A stretch of DNA of 31,862 bases from Ophiothrix spiculata (lineage: Eukaryota > Echinodermata > Ophiuroidea > Amphilepidida > Ophiotrichidae). Both the position numbers and the translations under genes were made by a program. Below the pieces are notes generated by a model, which was not told where the DNA came from, made no database searches, and worked only from the letters and a program-made list of their open reading frames with translations. How positions within the stretch are numbered: the stretch's first letter is position 1; each line of letters starts with the position of its first letter. The DNA is taken from NCBI GenBank assembly GCA_000969725.1, contig JXSR01S007609.1. The stretch is one strand, 5' to 3'. This document shows positions 1 through 12,470 of the stretch, one piece after another.

Positions 1-1383
1 AAAAAAAAAAAACACTCTCCGCCCCCGTAAAATTCAGATCCTAGATCCGCGACTGCGAACCTTAATGTTACCTTCAGAACAAAAATCAGGATCAATTTAA
101 GGTGAGACTATCGTTTCCTTGAAGAAAATACTTGACTCAGATTTGAGATGCTGAAGGGAAAATTACAGAAATGCTCTAGGCATGTTGTGAATGAAAAGAC
201 CTAGATAAACTTCGTCATTTTTGTAGTAATTTTCATTCAGAATTTTATCATTGGTGTAAATTTTCTATAATGGAGTAAACTGGGGTTTTTTTTCATGTTA
301 TGAAGAATGTATTAAATGGAGACCTATTTTTCACCCCATTGCACATTTTCAAGTGTTTTCTGATGGGTAGTATAATGTTTGATATTGATTCTACGGCCTA
401 GATCTATTCATGGTAAACTAATCTCTTCTTGCAATTATGGTTATATTTTACACAATGGTGAAATTGTACTTGGAAAATGATCATTCAGCTTTTCAGCATG
501 AAAGTTTATACCATTCTTAAAAACTAATCACCACAAGAAAAATTCTTAATGAAAACGTCTACAAACTACTAAAATGACAAAGTGTATCTGGCCCATAAAC
601 CCCTGCACCAATCTTTACAAGTCCGTCCCCATCCCAAGACCTTGTAGGAGTCTAACCACAGCAATATGCAAGATACTTCATCCCAAATATACAACATAAA
701 AATATCAACATCAACTGATAATATAATCCACCTGAGAAACACAAAACAAATATATACAAGGACCAACCATACTGTTTAATGAGCAACATAATATTTGGTG
801 TAATGAGTGTCTAATAAGAATGTAGGTTTGGTGATGATTATTACCAACTATTTGGCATCAAATTGATGTGTTTCCAAATATTTGGTGTCCAATCATTTTT
901 TTCTTCTTGTAATTAAACGAATTGACGTAAAGTGTTGCTACAAAATTCGACCGGCATTTATCTGCAGGTTCTGAGCAGTTTAATTGGGTAGAAATTAAAT
1001 TCAAGTACACCCAATGCCCTCAACCGGTTAGTTAAGTTCAAAACCTATTTAGATATGACCAAATAAATATCTTGATTGGCAATCAACATAATTTACTTAT
1101 TTAAATTTGATTCATTTTGAAATATTGATGGGATGGGAGAGAGATTTTTATAGCTTCTGGATATTGATCACATAAAGCTAAACTTGCAAAATATAGATTA
1201 GGGGTCATCAATATACCCTAAAGTTTAAAACAGCTTATCTAAATGCCATCAAAAACAAAATAAACTGTCAGTATTACCTGGGGCAAGTTTAAAACCAACT
1301 CATTTGTATGACAAAAAAATGAAATAAAAATGCACTCTAAAGACAGCATCCATACATCTTCCCTTTGGGATCTGTGCCAATAA
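1..1383. other. No gene seen; repeat fragment at left edge
   Basis: The first ~60 bases (poly-A, then CCCCCGTAAAATTCAGATCC) look like the end of an interspersed element. The rest is AT-rich with no convincing exon on either strand. Confidence 0.6.
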
Positions 1384-1767
1384 GGCCAAATTTTTTTTGT
1401 TTGGTTGCCCTCCACCGACCGACCCTATTTTTCAGCCCGACCCAAACTTTTTTTATTGATTGAAATTTTTTTTCCCTAAAAAAATATGCAAAACTTACTG
1501 AAAAATTAAAAAAATGTTATATTTTTGCTTTTTTTCGATATTCAACCCTCAAAATGTTTAGGATGTCCCAAATCACTACAAGAAGTATTTGATTGTTTTG
1601 ATTTGTATGTCGCGGGGAAAGTTATGAAGGCTGGAGCGACCGATCGACCTAGCAGGCTGTGGAAGAGTATTAAAAATTTAAAAAAAAACAAACAAAAAAA
1701 CAACAACGACCGACCGACCCTCTTTGAAAAAAGCTGTGATGGGCAACCAAACAATTTTTTTGGGGCC
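1384..1767. mobile_element. PIF/Harbinger-like MITE, copy 1
   Basis: Inverted ends start GGCCAAA and carry TTGGTTGCCC, with GACCGACCGACCC blocks just inside both ends. Flanking TAA on each side (1381-1383 and 1768-1770) is a 3-bp TNA target duplication, as known for the PIF/Harbinger superfamily. There is no transposase; the interior frames are low-complexity. Confidence 0.75.
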
Positions 1768-2337
1768 TAATGTGAAATATATATGAAGTGGGCTTTCCAG
1801 GCCTAGCTTGGGGTGGTCTCTGGCAAAGACCATTATAATCAAACAGAACCACCTCTGCATTTCATACAAACATCTCTGTGGAAACATGTTAAAATTGGAA
1901 GTAGTTCCGCCATATTCAAACCCCAGACCTTTTGCACATCAAACAAACATCTACAATGATATGTCCACTAGAAGGTGCTGTTGTATATGGGCCAATTTCA
2001 CGACCAAACCCAAGTCTTTGATATATGAACTTGAGGCAATTTTCTTGATTTTTTAAAATATGATATCATGAGATTAAGTGGTGTTAGTGTTATAATTAAG
2101 TGATTTTCAGTCAAATTATTAACAACAAATTCAATTTGTGCTACTCGGTAACATTCAATATAATGTTCATATACAATATCTCTATCGATAATTACATATA
2201 ATGTATTTCTGTATAATACAAACATGTGAGAACCAGCACATGATTTTTTTACACAATTTTACACATCATGTGTGTATTGTTTGGAATAAGTCTACACACT
2301 ATTATGTTTTGAGAACTTTCCACTTTTTATTACTATC

Positions 2338-3213
2338 CAAAATTTAAAACATTACAATTTTTCAATGTTTCCTGTGTCTCAAATTTGGATAAAAATACTT
2401 CCATCACTTGGAAATTTGAAATGAATTGTGTAACTTTACATAAGATTACAGATTCTCAAAACATAAGTGTTTGAATAAGATTCTTGAAAAATGAACAAAT
2501 TCATGCATTAAACTCACAGAATCAAATTTTATATTTATAAAAAAAAGTCACAACTGTTCATCAAGCGCATGGTAAAACGTTTCATTTTCAATAATGAAGT
2601 GTTTTCATCAAATGCACTGTAAAAAAAGTTTTACTTTCAGTAATGAAGCATTTTCATCAAGTGCAGGGTAAAAAATGCTTCATTTTCAACAAGTTGCATT
2701 CTGTAACCATTAGACATTTGAAAAAAACACGGGACCTTTAACAGGAATTTTTGCCACAATGACATTAAATTGCTTTATATTGCTATACAAAACTTAAAAA
2801 CATAAAAAACAAAACTTTTCAATGTTTCCTGTGTCTCAAATTTGGATGAAAATACTTGCACCAATTGGAAATTTGAAATGAATTGTGTATAGTAACATAA
2901 AGTGGCAGATTCTCAAAACATAAATGTTTAATGAAGATTCTTGAACAATGAACACATTTATGCATTAACTCACAGAATCAAATTTTATATAAAAAAAGTC
3001 ACAACTGTTCATCAAGTGCATGGTAAAATGCTTCATTTTAAATAATGAAGTGTTTTCATCAAATGCACTGTAAAAAGGTTTTACTTTCAATAATGAAGCA
3101 TTTTCATCGAATGCAGGTTAAAAAATTGTTCATTTTCAACAATGAAGTTGCATTCTGTATCCATTACACATTTGGAAAAAAACACCGGGCCTTAACAAAT
3201 GTTTGCCATGACG
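2338..3213. repeat. Tandem duplication, 457-bp period, with inner ~40-bp subrepeats
   Basis: TTCAATGTTTCCTGTGTCTC begins equivalent stretches at 2361 and 2818. The match continues through ACAGAATCAAATTTTATAT to ATTTGAAAAAAACACGGG. Each copy contains three variants of a TTTCAATAATGAAG...TTTTCATCAAATGCA unit. Confidence 0.85.
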
Positions 3214-3254
3214 TTAAGCATATTTTACAAAATGAATCAGTTCTAGAAATGTCA

Positions 3255-3910
3255 TACGTAAAGGAATTCCGTAACGGTTCGTCTTCCGTATAGGAATTCC
3301 TTCACGCCATCTTTATATCAATTTTGGAGCAACCTATGAAAATCACAGGACATTTTAAAACATTTTCATATTATTAGCTATAAAATTTAGAATTCTATCT
3401 GCCCAAATTTTTTGCAAATTTTTCAAAAAAAAAAAAAAGGCGGAAAAATTTTGGCAGACAAGAATTCAAAATGTCATAGCTAAATTTGTTGAAACGGCCT
3501 ATTCAATATGAAAATGCTTTCGGATTTTCATAGGTTGATCCAAAAATTGATTTAAAGAATGAATTCCTTTACTGTACAGTGAATGAATTCCTTTACAGAA
3601 GATGAACCATGAGGCCAAAAAAAAAATTAATTGTTGTGTTGCCCTCAAGTGGGATTTCTGAAAAATTGAGTCGGTCTGTATTTTTTTTTTTTTTTATTTT
3701 TTTTTTTTTAAGAGCACCCAAAGTACCAAATTTGGGTGCATTTTCCACTATTTCCAAGATATTTTCTCAAAAAACACCCAATCTGAGCAAAATTGGGTGC
3801 TTTCCAGACCCTAATATTTTTTTTTAAATTTGTGAATAGGGTCGGTCGCTGAGGGCAACATAACAATTTATTTTTTTTGGCCTGAAGGAATTCCTTTACG
3901 TAAAGGAATT
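3255..3910. mobile_element. Foldback (long inverted repeat) element, interrupted
   Basis: Outer ends share TACGTAAAGGAATTCC. Inner arms of roughly 110 bp pair around 3415-3435, e.g. CAACCTATGAAAATC against GATTTTCATAGGTTG and TTTTCATATT against AATATGAAAA. The sequence GGTTCRTCTTCYGTA is repeated in both arms. The right arm holds the Harbinger-like MITE. No coding capacity is seen. Confidence 0.7.
3613..3882. mobile_element. PIF/Harbinger-like MITE, copy 2, nested in a foldback element
   Basis: Ends GGCCAAAAAAAA and TTTTTTTTGGCC with TTGTTGTGTTGCCCTC inverted against GAGGGCAACATAACAA. A GGGTCGGTCG block sits inside the right end. Target duplication TGA/TGA (3610-3612, 3883-3885). It splits the right arm of the surrounding foldback element. 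Confidence 0.78.
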
Positions 3911-4090
3911 ATGACCTTTCCCGAACTGGAATGCATCTTTCAACCAAATCTATCCAGAGTCTCTGCTGTTCAGCCACCATGTGATCCGTAGCAAAAGAGT
4001 TTCATTATCATAATATATGAGTTGTAGGCCATATTTCACATTCTTAGTCACTGAGTGCAATTTTACTTCCTAGTAATAAGGAATTTTGGC

Positions 4091-4450
4091 CATCCATTAT
4101 GAGATGATAGATGACAGTGCGTGCGTTCAGCGTGAAACGCAGTGGATCCGCGCGTTCAAAATCACGGCACGATGCAGGTATACGCACACATCCAGAGCGA
4201 ACAGCTTTACTGGGTTTGGTTTATTTCATGTTTGAATAGGGGTGTACGTTTTTCCAATGATAATGTTTATAGTTTTTGGCAATAATTTACATCGTTTTTG
4301 GTTTATAAATGACTCAAATTTGAGACTAAGAATGAGAATAAAAGATGGCGATTTATGACATTATTTTTTCGTAATGGGCACCCCCTGCGGGGGCATCTAT
4401 TCCTGAAAATAATGTACGCCCATCCATTATGAGACGATATAGATGACAGG
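4091..4450. repeat. Direct repeat pair flanking ~300 bp
   Basis: CATCCATTATGAGATGATAG at 4091 and CATCCATTATGAGACGATAT at 4421, both continuing AGATGACAG. The enclosed sequence has a CG-rich segment (GCGTGCGTTCAGCGTGAAAC). Confidence 0.6.
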
Positions 4451-4930
4451 CAAAACAATAAATCTTATCTTTTATTCTCTAAGTATAGTTGATGAACATT
4501 TGTGACCTTAAACTTCTCTAAATACTTTATAATCCCTAATCAACATAAAATATATCTAAACACCAAATATAATTGGAGCTAATACAAAACATATGAAAAC
4601 AACATGGTCATAATTCATAATTTCATTTATCGGCCAAGTAAAAGAAAATTGTAGGTGATCTTCCCTACTCATTTTATGGGCCGCTTCAAAACTCAACCGG
4701 TTTAAATTATGATATTGATCCTATATTCCAAAATATATACCAGTTCAAATGTCTAACGATATTATTGATATAAGAAGCTAAGGCCCCTCTATCAGAATTT
4801 ATCTTTTAAATAATTGCAAATAGTAAGTATCTCATGTACCCTTTTTCTTGATGATCAACTACTTCATTTTTTATTTACTTGGCCTTTCATTTCTTTGCAA
4901 AATCATTGCAAAATACTGGAATAGTATACA

Positions 4931-5087
4931 AATATTGAATGCCTGAAAGTGCAATAGTACAAAATATATCATGAGGTCAAATTTGGACTTTTCTATTTCA
5001 CGAGGCGTAGCCGAGTGAAATGGATCAGTCCAAATTTGACCGAATGATATATTTTGTACTATTGCACGTGCATAGGCATTCAATATT
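4931..5087. repeat. Hairpin element with ~60-bp arms
   Basis: AATATTGAATGCC...GTGCAATAGTACAAAATATA and GGTCAAATTTGGAC pair with their inverses on the right side, around a loop containing CACGAGGCGTAGCCGAGTG. Confidence 0.75.
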
Positions 5088-5524
5088 TGTTTTATATAAT
5101 GATATCACACAGGTTTGTTTCATGCCGTGCAATAGAACAAACTATTGCACAGCTCAAATCACTGTAATCATGATATAATAGTTAATATTTACCATAAAAT
5201 AGATTAAAATGTTAAAATATTCATCTGCACATTCATCAATTTGATTTTGGTTTATAAACATTACACACATATTTTTCATTGTGCCCCAGTTTTTTTTACA
5301 AATACCGTACACTGTAAAAGTTCTATTTCTCACATTAGACAAGAAATGCATCAATATTATTACTACAGATAAGGAAATGGGAAAATCAGAGTAAACGTAA
5401 AATGATCATTCACTAATTTCTCAAAGATTATGAATCAGGGAAGTCCACTTGCTTCAGCCTTTTCAGGGATTGCCCTTTGAAAATTGCAGGCGAGCACCAA
5501 ATGGGTCTCTTTTGCAGCGTAGTT

Positions 5525-5830
5525 TTTGCTAACTCAGTCGGTTAGTTCTCGGACTGTTAAACATAAGATATTGATCGTTCTGTGTTTGAGTCCAGCTGGG
5601 AGCTGAGTGTGCGAAAACTGTATATTCTATGAGGGTGTGAATTGCTCAAGCTAGGGTTGCGCCAATATGTAGGCCGCAGTAAGCCCTTTGGCCCCAGGGA
5701 GTCCAGGTAGTGATTTAACCCAATGATTAGAACTGCTCTGTAAAGTGTGCTGGGGCCGTGTGGAATTACAAGTCAGGGGGACCGCGTAGTGCACTTTAAA
5801 TCACCTGCAATTTAATGTTTTTTTCAAGAG
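5525..5830 (+). mobile_element. tRNA-derived SINE
   Basis: GCTAACTCAGTCGGTTAG matches a tRNA D arm/A box and TGTGTTTGAGTCCAGC a B box about 40 bp later. A ~230-bp body follows. The tRNA acceptor stem is not conserved, so it is not a functional tRNA gene. The 3' end is uncertain. Confidence 0.65.
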
Positions 5831-7268
5831 CAGTCTGCTGCTCAGGTGAGTTTTGTGGTGAGCAATACAAAGTAATAAAGACAGGAAACTCTGCATTCTA
5901 AGAGGAGCACAAAATTACTCACCTAGAGGAACAAAGAGGAGTGATTAAGAAGAGCAGAACTCTGTAGCCCCTTGAAAGACAATCCCTGCTTTTTGAAGTT
6001 TGGTACTTAAATGTTGCTCATTTTTCTTAATACTTATGTGAAATTTTACAGCTGAAACAAGTCCCATTTTGGAGATATGCATGAATATGTGTCTAATTGT
6101 GGTAGCCATAATTAGCTTAACACAGTTAATAGGCAGCTGTGAAATACACAATTACTCATAAAATCAAAATGGTTGGACCATGGAAGTAGAAGAATCAGTA
6201 ACCACATCAACTTGATCGATAAGGCTATCACCTACTTGTACTTTTCTTTTCATGTACTGAAAGGAAAGCTATTATCAAGCAGACGATATCAAGTAGGTTG
6301 ATCATAGTCACAATGCCGACATTTGGGTTGGCTGAAACATCATTACTGGAAATTGCTAGCAATTTTACGCACGAACAAACACATCAAAACCTAAATCACA
6401 GTGCAGACCACATGTACAGATCTCTGTATGATAATCCACCGCGCACCACAAATCTTTAGTTTTGATATTTGGGTGATTCAAACATCAACCGATCCTGACA
6501 AATGGAGGACAAATGATACAAACATAAATCGCTCAATGTTACGGTTGTCCCCGGTCTGTGATTGTTGCTGTTGTCGTTTATTTCGAAGTTGCTTTTGACG
6601 CTTAGTTATATTTTGTAAAGTCCCAAGGAGTTCCAGCAAAAGAAAAGTACTATCAAAGTGAATACACATATCAAAAAATGATTCGAAAGAGAGCGGGTGG
6701 TATGATGATTTCTAAATATTGGATATATCATTTTCATTACTGGGAATGTAACATCGATTGCTAACAATCAGAGCATATTCAAACGATGTGTGATCATCAC
6801 ATATAATTTGTTGGAAGTGGATCTAAATAATAAAAGGCTGGCAATGCGAGTTTTACTTTCATCATAACTTGTTGGTTTGCTATTCACCTCCTACTTTCAT
6901 GGTTGGACTTATTCAAATGAAATTTAAACATTTTAATGATTTTAGTGTGGATCTTTCAAATAAAATGTGACACAATCACAAGCTTGAACCCTTAACTTTG
7001 TCCTATAAGTTAACCTCCCTGATTATAAAATGTGCATGACTACTTTCCTAACCAAGGTATTAAATTGTGGTCTCTGGTATATATTTGGAAATGTTAACAA
7101 ATTATCATCATATAATGGATAAATTACACAGTGAAGAAATCAATTGTAAAAATGGATTTCATAACACATTTTATTATTAATGGCAAAACTTTTTGAACCA
7201 AACTGGGACAAGGTTATGTTGTTTTAGAATGACAAATATATTTTGTGATCAAAACCCTAAAATTTTCT
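5831..7268. other. No gene seen
   Basis: AT-rich sequence with short random frames only. A weak inverted pair (ATCAACTTGAT / ATCAAGTAGGTTGAT) lies at 6200-6305. Nothing else can be supported. Confidence 0.6.
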
Positions 7269-7730
7269 CACAATTCTTCATTTAAGTATTCAAACACGCC
7301 ACAGAGCGAGGGTGGCTTTACGCCGACACATCGGATGCAGAGTTGTTGATTCGCGATGAACAACTCTGTGGCGTGTTTGAATACCTTTCAACAACGAAAA
7401 TTTTCTTGAAAACTTATTCTAAATGTTTTCAATTTAAAAGATAGGCCTACTCATCTTCATAAAAATATTTAGCATATCTGAAGCAAAGTACTAATTTGTA
7501 AATGACTGCTGCTTTGACATTATCAATTTTTCCCAGCACCGGTCTTTTGCACGTACTATAAGTGCCTGACGCACGATGATCAGTGCGCCGACTTTTGTGT
7601 ACTGCATAAACGCACTACCATAAATGCTGTGCCGTGCGTGAAGCGCTAATTTGAATATCAACTGTGGATTCATTACGAATTAACAACGGTACGCTCCTGT
7701 ATAAAGAGATACAGTGAGTTGTTGAATTTT
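7269..7730. repeat. Dispersed repeat with a 21-bp perfect hairpin
   Basis: GTATTCAAACACGCCACAGA(G) at 7286-7306 is the exact inverse of 7364-7384. GTTGTTGATTCGCGATGAAC between them is nearly palindromic too. The right edge (CGCTCCTGTATAAAGAGATA) matches the copy at 20.77 kb in inverse orientation. Confidence 0.65.
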
Positions 7731-8501
7731 TCATAATATCCCATTTTGGTGGATTGTCAACTCTCTGAACCACTGAGATAATGTAAAATTACTTTTTTCA
7801 AAATTCCAAATTGTCTCTTTTATGTCAGAATCACAACATATAGTTACATGCCTTGCTGTAGGAACATGTATGATGAGAAATGACAATTTTGTTTTAAAGC
7901 AAATAAAACTACTTTTGAGCTTCATTGCAAATTACAAAGCATTGTCAGTACATATAATTAAAGCTTGTTTCAGAGTATCTTTCATGGTGGTTTTACGACC
8001 AGCATGACATCAAAAATTTCTCATGCGCACTGCGCAAACTTGACCTTGTACCTGAAAAATTTTACCGCAAGCACAACAAGCAGATATATCGTTTACCTTG
8101 TCGTAGTAATGGTCGTTTTGAGTTGGATAAAATTTCAACTTTTCTCACGACAGACTATTGCGGCAATATGCAAATGTGTCATGCTACATTACGACAACTC
8201 AAAATTCCAAATCCGCTGTCGCAGCTGCCAGCTATAACCACGACAGCAACTCTGAAACCACCACAAGGCATACATTTGCAACAAATAAAAATAGTCATCT
8301 TTTAAAGCACTTTTATTACTTCATTACAGCATTTTTTTCTTTCAGTGCAGATCATATCAATACTTTCTTGTAATATTTACATAGCTTTTCAAATGCTAGG
8401 AAGCAAAACTAGATAATGCTGAATAAACCTATCACATGAGAAGTCAACGGTAAAGATTCACAGACGTTCAAGCTACTCAGTAATGGAGTGCTCTTTTAAT
8501 T
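7731..8501. other. No gene seen
   Basis: Several short overlapping frames around 7.8-8.4 kb have no recognisable domain, splice structure or codon bias. No repeat boundary was found. Confidence 0.5.
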
Positions 8502-9003
8502 GACCTTTTCAAAATCCATTCGGAAATCTTCGGAACGTCGATCACGTGGCCGTTTTATCAACCAATCACGTACGAGCTCATTAGCATGTACTTTTTTGTA
8601 AAAACAATTTTCCGAAAAATCTCTCGCATTTACAGTGCACTAAAAATGAAAAATAATTATATTCAGACCTATACATGGTTAGAGGCACTAATTCTGACCA
8701 ACTTTTGGCTGGGCCCACCATATGCTCACTGACAGAAAGAGTGAATTTTCCATTTGAAATCGTCTGATTAATTTAAGCTTACAATTACCAGTCAACTCAG
8801 AGCGCATCACACTAAAACTTTTTAAAAGTGACTCGTTAGTGCTAACCCCAATTACAAGTTCGAATACCTACGCAACCAGATAACGAGAACGCGAACTTTA
8901 CATTCTGGTTATTGTATTGAAGAGTCACTTTTTCTGTCGGCAATTGCCGGAAAGTGTAAAATCAGCTTCGGAAATTCTCGGAAAGTCGTGTTTTGAAAAG
9001 GTC
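8502..9003. mobile_element. Inverted-repeat element with GACCTTTTCAAAA ends
   Basis: Ends are GACCTTTTCAAAA and TTTTGAAAAGGTC, followed inwards by related TTCGGAAATCTTCGG / CGGAAATTCTCGG motifs. It is about 500 bp and noncoding, and contains CACGTG, CCAAT and CACGTACG motifs near its left end. The superfamily is not clear and no certain target duplication was found. Confidence 0.55.
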
Positions 9004-9016
9004 TATTGCAGCATAA

Positions 9017-9363
9017 GGCCAAAAAAAAAATATTGTTTGTTTGCCCTCCAGTGGAAAAATTACAATTTTGGGTCGGTCGGTCGGTTAATCTTTTTTTTTT
9101 TTTTTAATTTTTTTTTTTACTCTACACATATGATGTCATTCCATGGATTTTATCATGAATACCAAGAAATGCAGGGCTTAATCAAAAATTGTGGGTCATT
9201 ATTTAGAGGAAATATGCATTTTATACTACAAAATGTGACTTCACACTGCTAAATATTAAGTTTTACATCAAAGAAAAAAAAAATAAACTAAAATCGCGAC
9301 CCTAATTTTTGGCATTTTTAGGGTCGGTCGCGGAGGGCAAACAAACATAATTTTTTTTTGGCC
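9017..9363. mobile_element. PIF/Harbinger-like MITE, copy 3
   Basis: GGCCAAAAAAAA...TTTGCCCTCCA and the inverse GAGGGCAAACAAAC...TTTTGGCC, with GGTCGGTCGGTCGG inside the left end and GGGTCGGTCG inside the right. TAA target duplication at 9014-9016 and 9364-9366. The open frame through it is an artefact of poly-A/T. Confidence 0.8.
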
Positions 9364-9378
9364 TAATGTGGTCATTAA

Positions 9379-9704
9379 AGGAGCTTGGTCCGATTTTTAC
9401 AATATTAGGTTTTTAATGTCATATGAGAGGTGACAACTCAAAATATGTAAGTTTCAAATTTCAGCTCAATCGGTCAAACCGTTTTGATTTTATGGGCAAT
9501 TTTGTATTTCAGAGCTGTCTATACGTTACTGTGTAAAATTAATTATGGTTACCAAAATTAGACACATTTTCATGTATATCTCTAAAACGAAACGTAATTC
9601 AGCCGTGAAATTTCACATGGGTTATGAGAAAAATATGAGTAACATTTTGGTACCAAAATCTCAAAATGTTTGAAAAAAAGTTGAGGCAATCGGACCATGC
9701 TCCT
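9379..9704. mobile_element. TTAA-flanked MITE (AGGAGC...GCTCCT)
   Basis: TTAA occurs on both sides (9375-9378, 9705-9708). The ends are AGGAGCTTGGTCCGATT and the inverse of AGGAGCATGGTCCGATT. TTAA duplications are typical of piggyBac and Kolobok elements; which one cannot be decided without a transposase. Confidence 0.75.
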
Positions 9705-9989
9705 TTAATCAAATGCAGGAGGAAGATTGAAGTATCCACTGATAATCCTGGGAAAACGAGTATGGATTGCAACCAAATGTGCATACAGAGCAAGGAAAAG
9801 ACAAAATAGTGTGTTGCTTGAGTGTGGGAGCCAAAAAAAAAGACCATTGGTCTCTTTAGAATTTGGCAATATCCATTTCTCAATGTCTGTCGATATGCAG
9901 TCTGTTACGCATGCTACTTGTGGTGAACTTTGGAGTGAAAAGGCTATATACTGGCAGAATAGTCAAGCACTACAAACTGAGAACAGAAA

Positions 9990-10295
9990 TTAAAAAAGAG
10001 AACTGATACTCGTCGCCATTTTGTTGTCCTTCATGGAGTAGAGTCATTGTACTTCCAGACCCGATAGTTAGGCACATTACATAAATCTTCACTTGACACA
10101 TAGACAGCTTGTGTATTTTATTTCACACACAAATCTGTCAGGTGCTCAGAGCTAGCCAATTTCTACTCAAGATGTCCAAAAGTATGGCACATGTAGCCGT
10201 AAATGCTTGAAGTACATGCATACCTCACACTCCATGTGCGACAGTCACGGATGGCCACCACCCCATAGGATTTAATGGCAGGGAGCACCAATTCT
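9990..10295. mobile_element. Degraded relative of the 411-bp MITE
   Basis: Shares CGCCATTTTG, GAGTCATTGTAC, AAATCTTCACTTGACACAT and CATAGGATTTAATGGC with the intact element at 20002-20412 in the same order and orientation. The ends are eroded. Confidence 0.65.
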
Positions 10296-10403
10296 GCTTT
10301 TCAATTTCTTTTGTAGTAAGACTCTTAAGTGCAAAATATCATTGCCATAACTTGAACAGAACACCTTTCATTGTTAGGTAGAAATACCACAGGGGCGATT
10401 CCA

Positions 10404-10935
10404 AAGTAACGTTTGTGAACAAAAAAGTGAAAAAAGTAACGTTTGTGAACAAAAAAGTGAAAAATTTCACTTCTAAATGGCTTCAGCTCCTAGCATAGAC
10501 ATTCTATCCACGAGCTTGCTGTTGATAATAGTGCCCACTGGTGGGACCAAGATATGTAGGTGTTTGAAAATAAAATTAATTGCCAAAATCCTGAATAAAG
10601 GTCATGTAAGTTCGGTAACATTTGTGACATCGCACGGATATGGTTTTTTGCTCTAAATGTAAAACTTCTCTGACATGTAAGCGAATTTTGTATTGCGCTT
10701 TCCATAGATGATAGGTGACATATTTACAAATAATTTCATGAAGTTGTAGGAAATTCTATCATCAGAATTTCTTTTAATGCATTGTTCTGTTTGGTAACGT
10801 TTGTAACATTTTGGTGTAACTTTTTGGTAAGGTTTGTGACATTTTTGAGTTAAAACTTGTGCTCATCCATGCACGGTTAGAAAAACTTCACAATTTCTGT
10901 TAGGGAAATACTTCTCACACCCCAAGTAACAAACG
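10404..10935. repeat. Region with repeated GTAACGTTTGTGA motif
   Basis: Two exact copies 30 bp apart (10406-10420, 10436-10450) in a local tandem repeat, then variants at 10615, 10794 and 10827, and an inverted CGTTTGTTAC-type copy at about 10926-10935. No gene or known element family was recognised. Confidence 0.7.
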
Positions 10936-11775
10936 TATGAGTGAAAAACCTGCTTATATGGTCAAATAAAAAGGCTGATTTTTTGCTTTACATCAAAATT
11001 CATTTAGCCACAGACAATACCATGCAAATGTCTTCGTATCTCATCCAATATACTCACATTGTGTATGAAGGAACAGATATTATGACACTTGCATTTTGTT
11101 GTTACACATACTATTGATCCTGATGAACTTATCCAGCAGTAAAAATATCTGTTTTGGACAATGTTCGCATTTTACTTGTTTTGTCTAATTAGAACAGGCA
11201 AAATGAGCACCTCGCCCAAAATGAGTCCATTTTACCTTCCAGTGTATTTTGTACCTGTGTGCATAATTGTCTGGTGTGATGTATAATTGATCAGGAAAAA
11301 ATATGAATGCTGATCAGAGAAGAAAATACAGACTCATGGTATTAAAAAATATTGCACAAATTTTTTTGAATCAATAGCTTTCAAAGTGACAGAATTAAAC
11401 AATCAAGAATAATAAAATAATGAAAAATAGCTTACTCATTGACCTTATGTGAAATTTGATCTCTACTCATAAGGAAACTTGCGTATTCATATTTTTAACA
11501 CGAAAACATGTTTTGCATCTTTTCAATCACTATGGCAACAACCTATAAATAACTGGAAAATGTTGCTTTCTCAAAACTTAAGGAGCTGGTCAAAATTAAG
11601 ATGGCATACAATTCCTTGTGTTCTGTCATGAAATCCAGGGGAAGCATTGTGTCAAAAAAAAATGGGAGCAGCCCTACACCACACCTCAAGGCCAAAGACA
11701 CACACATCTTTTTTCAGTAAAATCAGGAAATCAGTGCCATCAACTTAATCAAATCTTCTGCAGTTACTTCAGTTA

Positions 11776-12470
11776 GGCCTAAAAAAATTGTCGTGTTGTC
11801 CTTTTCCGAGCGACCCTACATCTGGTAAAAATTGGGTTGGGATTTTTTTTTTGGCAATCTATTAAACTCACTATTTCTAGTACAGAAACTCACAATAAAT
11901 GTGTTAAATTACCAAATCTTTGGTGTCATGTCAAAAACAACTGAAAAATAACCTTGCTAAGGCACCATATGTTCAGTGGCGTAGCCAGCATGGGGCAAGG
12001 GGGGCAGACTGCCCCCCCCCCCCAACAAAAAAATCGAGCGGGAAATCGAGACAGCAAACAGGAATAAAAATGAGATAGCAGCTGCAAGACCGCTAGACAG
12101 GAAACATGGTGAAAAGCAGAAAATTGTGTCAAAAGATGTGCAAAAATCGCTTAAAACCTTTTTTTTTTTGCTTGTCAGTTTTTTAAATCGACTTAAATTA
12201 ATTTTGGGTGTATGAAAATGGATTTTTTTTGTCGGGAAAAATTGTAAAGAAGTGTGCAAACGCCGAGGGAAAATCGGGAAGAAATGTCTTTGCCCCCCCC
12301 CCCCGACTAAAAACCTCTGGCTATGCCACTGCATATGTTTTTCAGATATTTTAAAGGTCAAAATCTCCTTCAGGAAAAGTAAAAAAAAAAAAAAGAAGAA
12401 TCCTGACCGACAGACATGACTTTAAATTTTTTTCCCCCAAAGGACAACACAACAATGAATTTTTTTGGCC
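11776..12470. mobile_element. PIF/Harbinger-like MITE, copy 4, long form
   Basis: Begins GGCCTAAAAAAATTG with a GTGTTGTCC motif and ends GGACAACACAACAATG...TTTGGCC. Target duplication TTA/TTA (11773-11775, 12471-12473). An hAT-like MITE is inserted in its interior. The same locus in copy B carries the short form with the same TTA flanks. Confidence 0.75.
11974..12331. mobile_element. hAT-like MITE with perfect 8-bp target duplication
   Basis: The ends are CAGTGGCGTAGCCAG and the inverse of CAGTGGCATAGCCAG. CATATGTT is present immediately on both sides (11966-11973 and 12332-12339). An 8-bp duplication with CAG-starting ends is characteristic of hAT elements. Poly-C tracts follow the left end and precede the right end. 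No transposase. Confidence 0.88.

Noticed and set aside
8917..9252. 111-codon plus-strand open frame
   Set aside because: It runs through the poly-A/T and GGTCGG parts of a Harbinger-like MITE and has no domain.
10404..10935. CRISPR-like array
   Set aside because: Motif spacing is irregular, copies are degenerate, and the genome is eukaryotic.
11957..12361. 134-codon minus-strand frame
   Set aside because: Covers the hAT-like MITE with its poly-C ends; composition driven.
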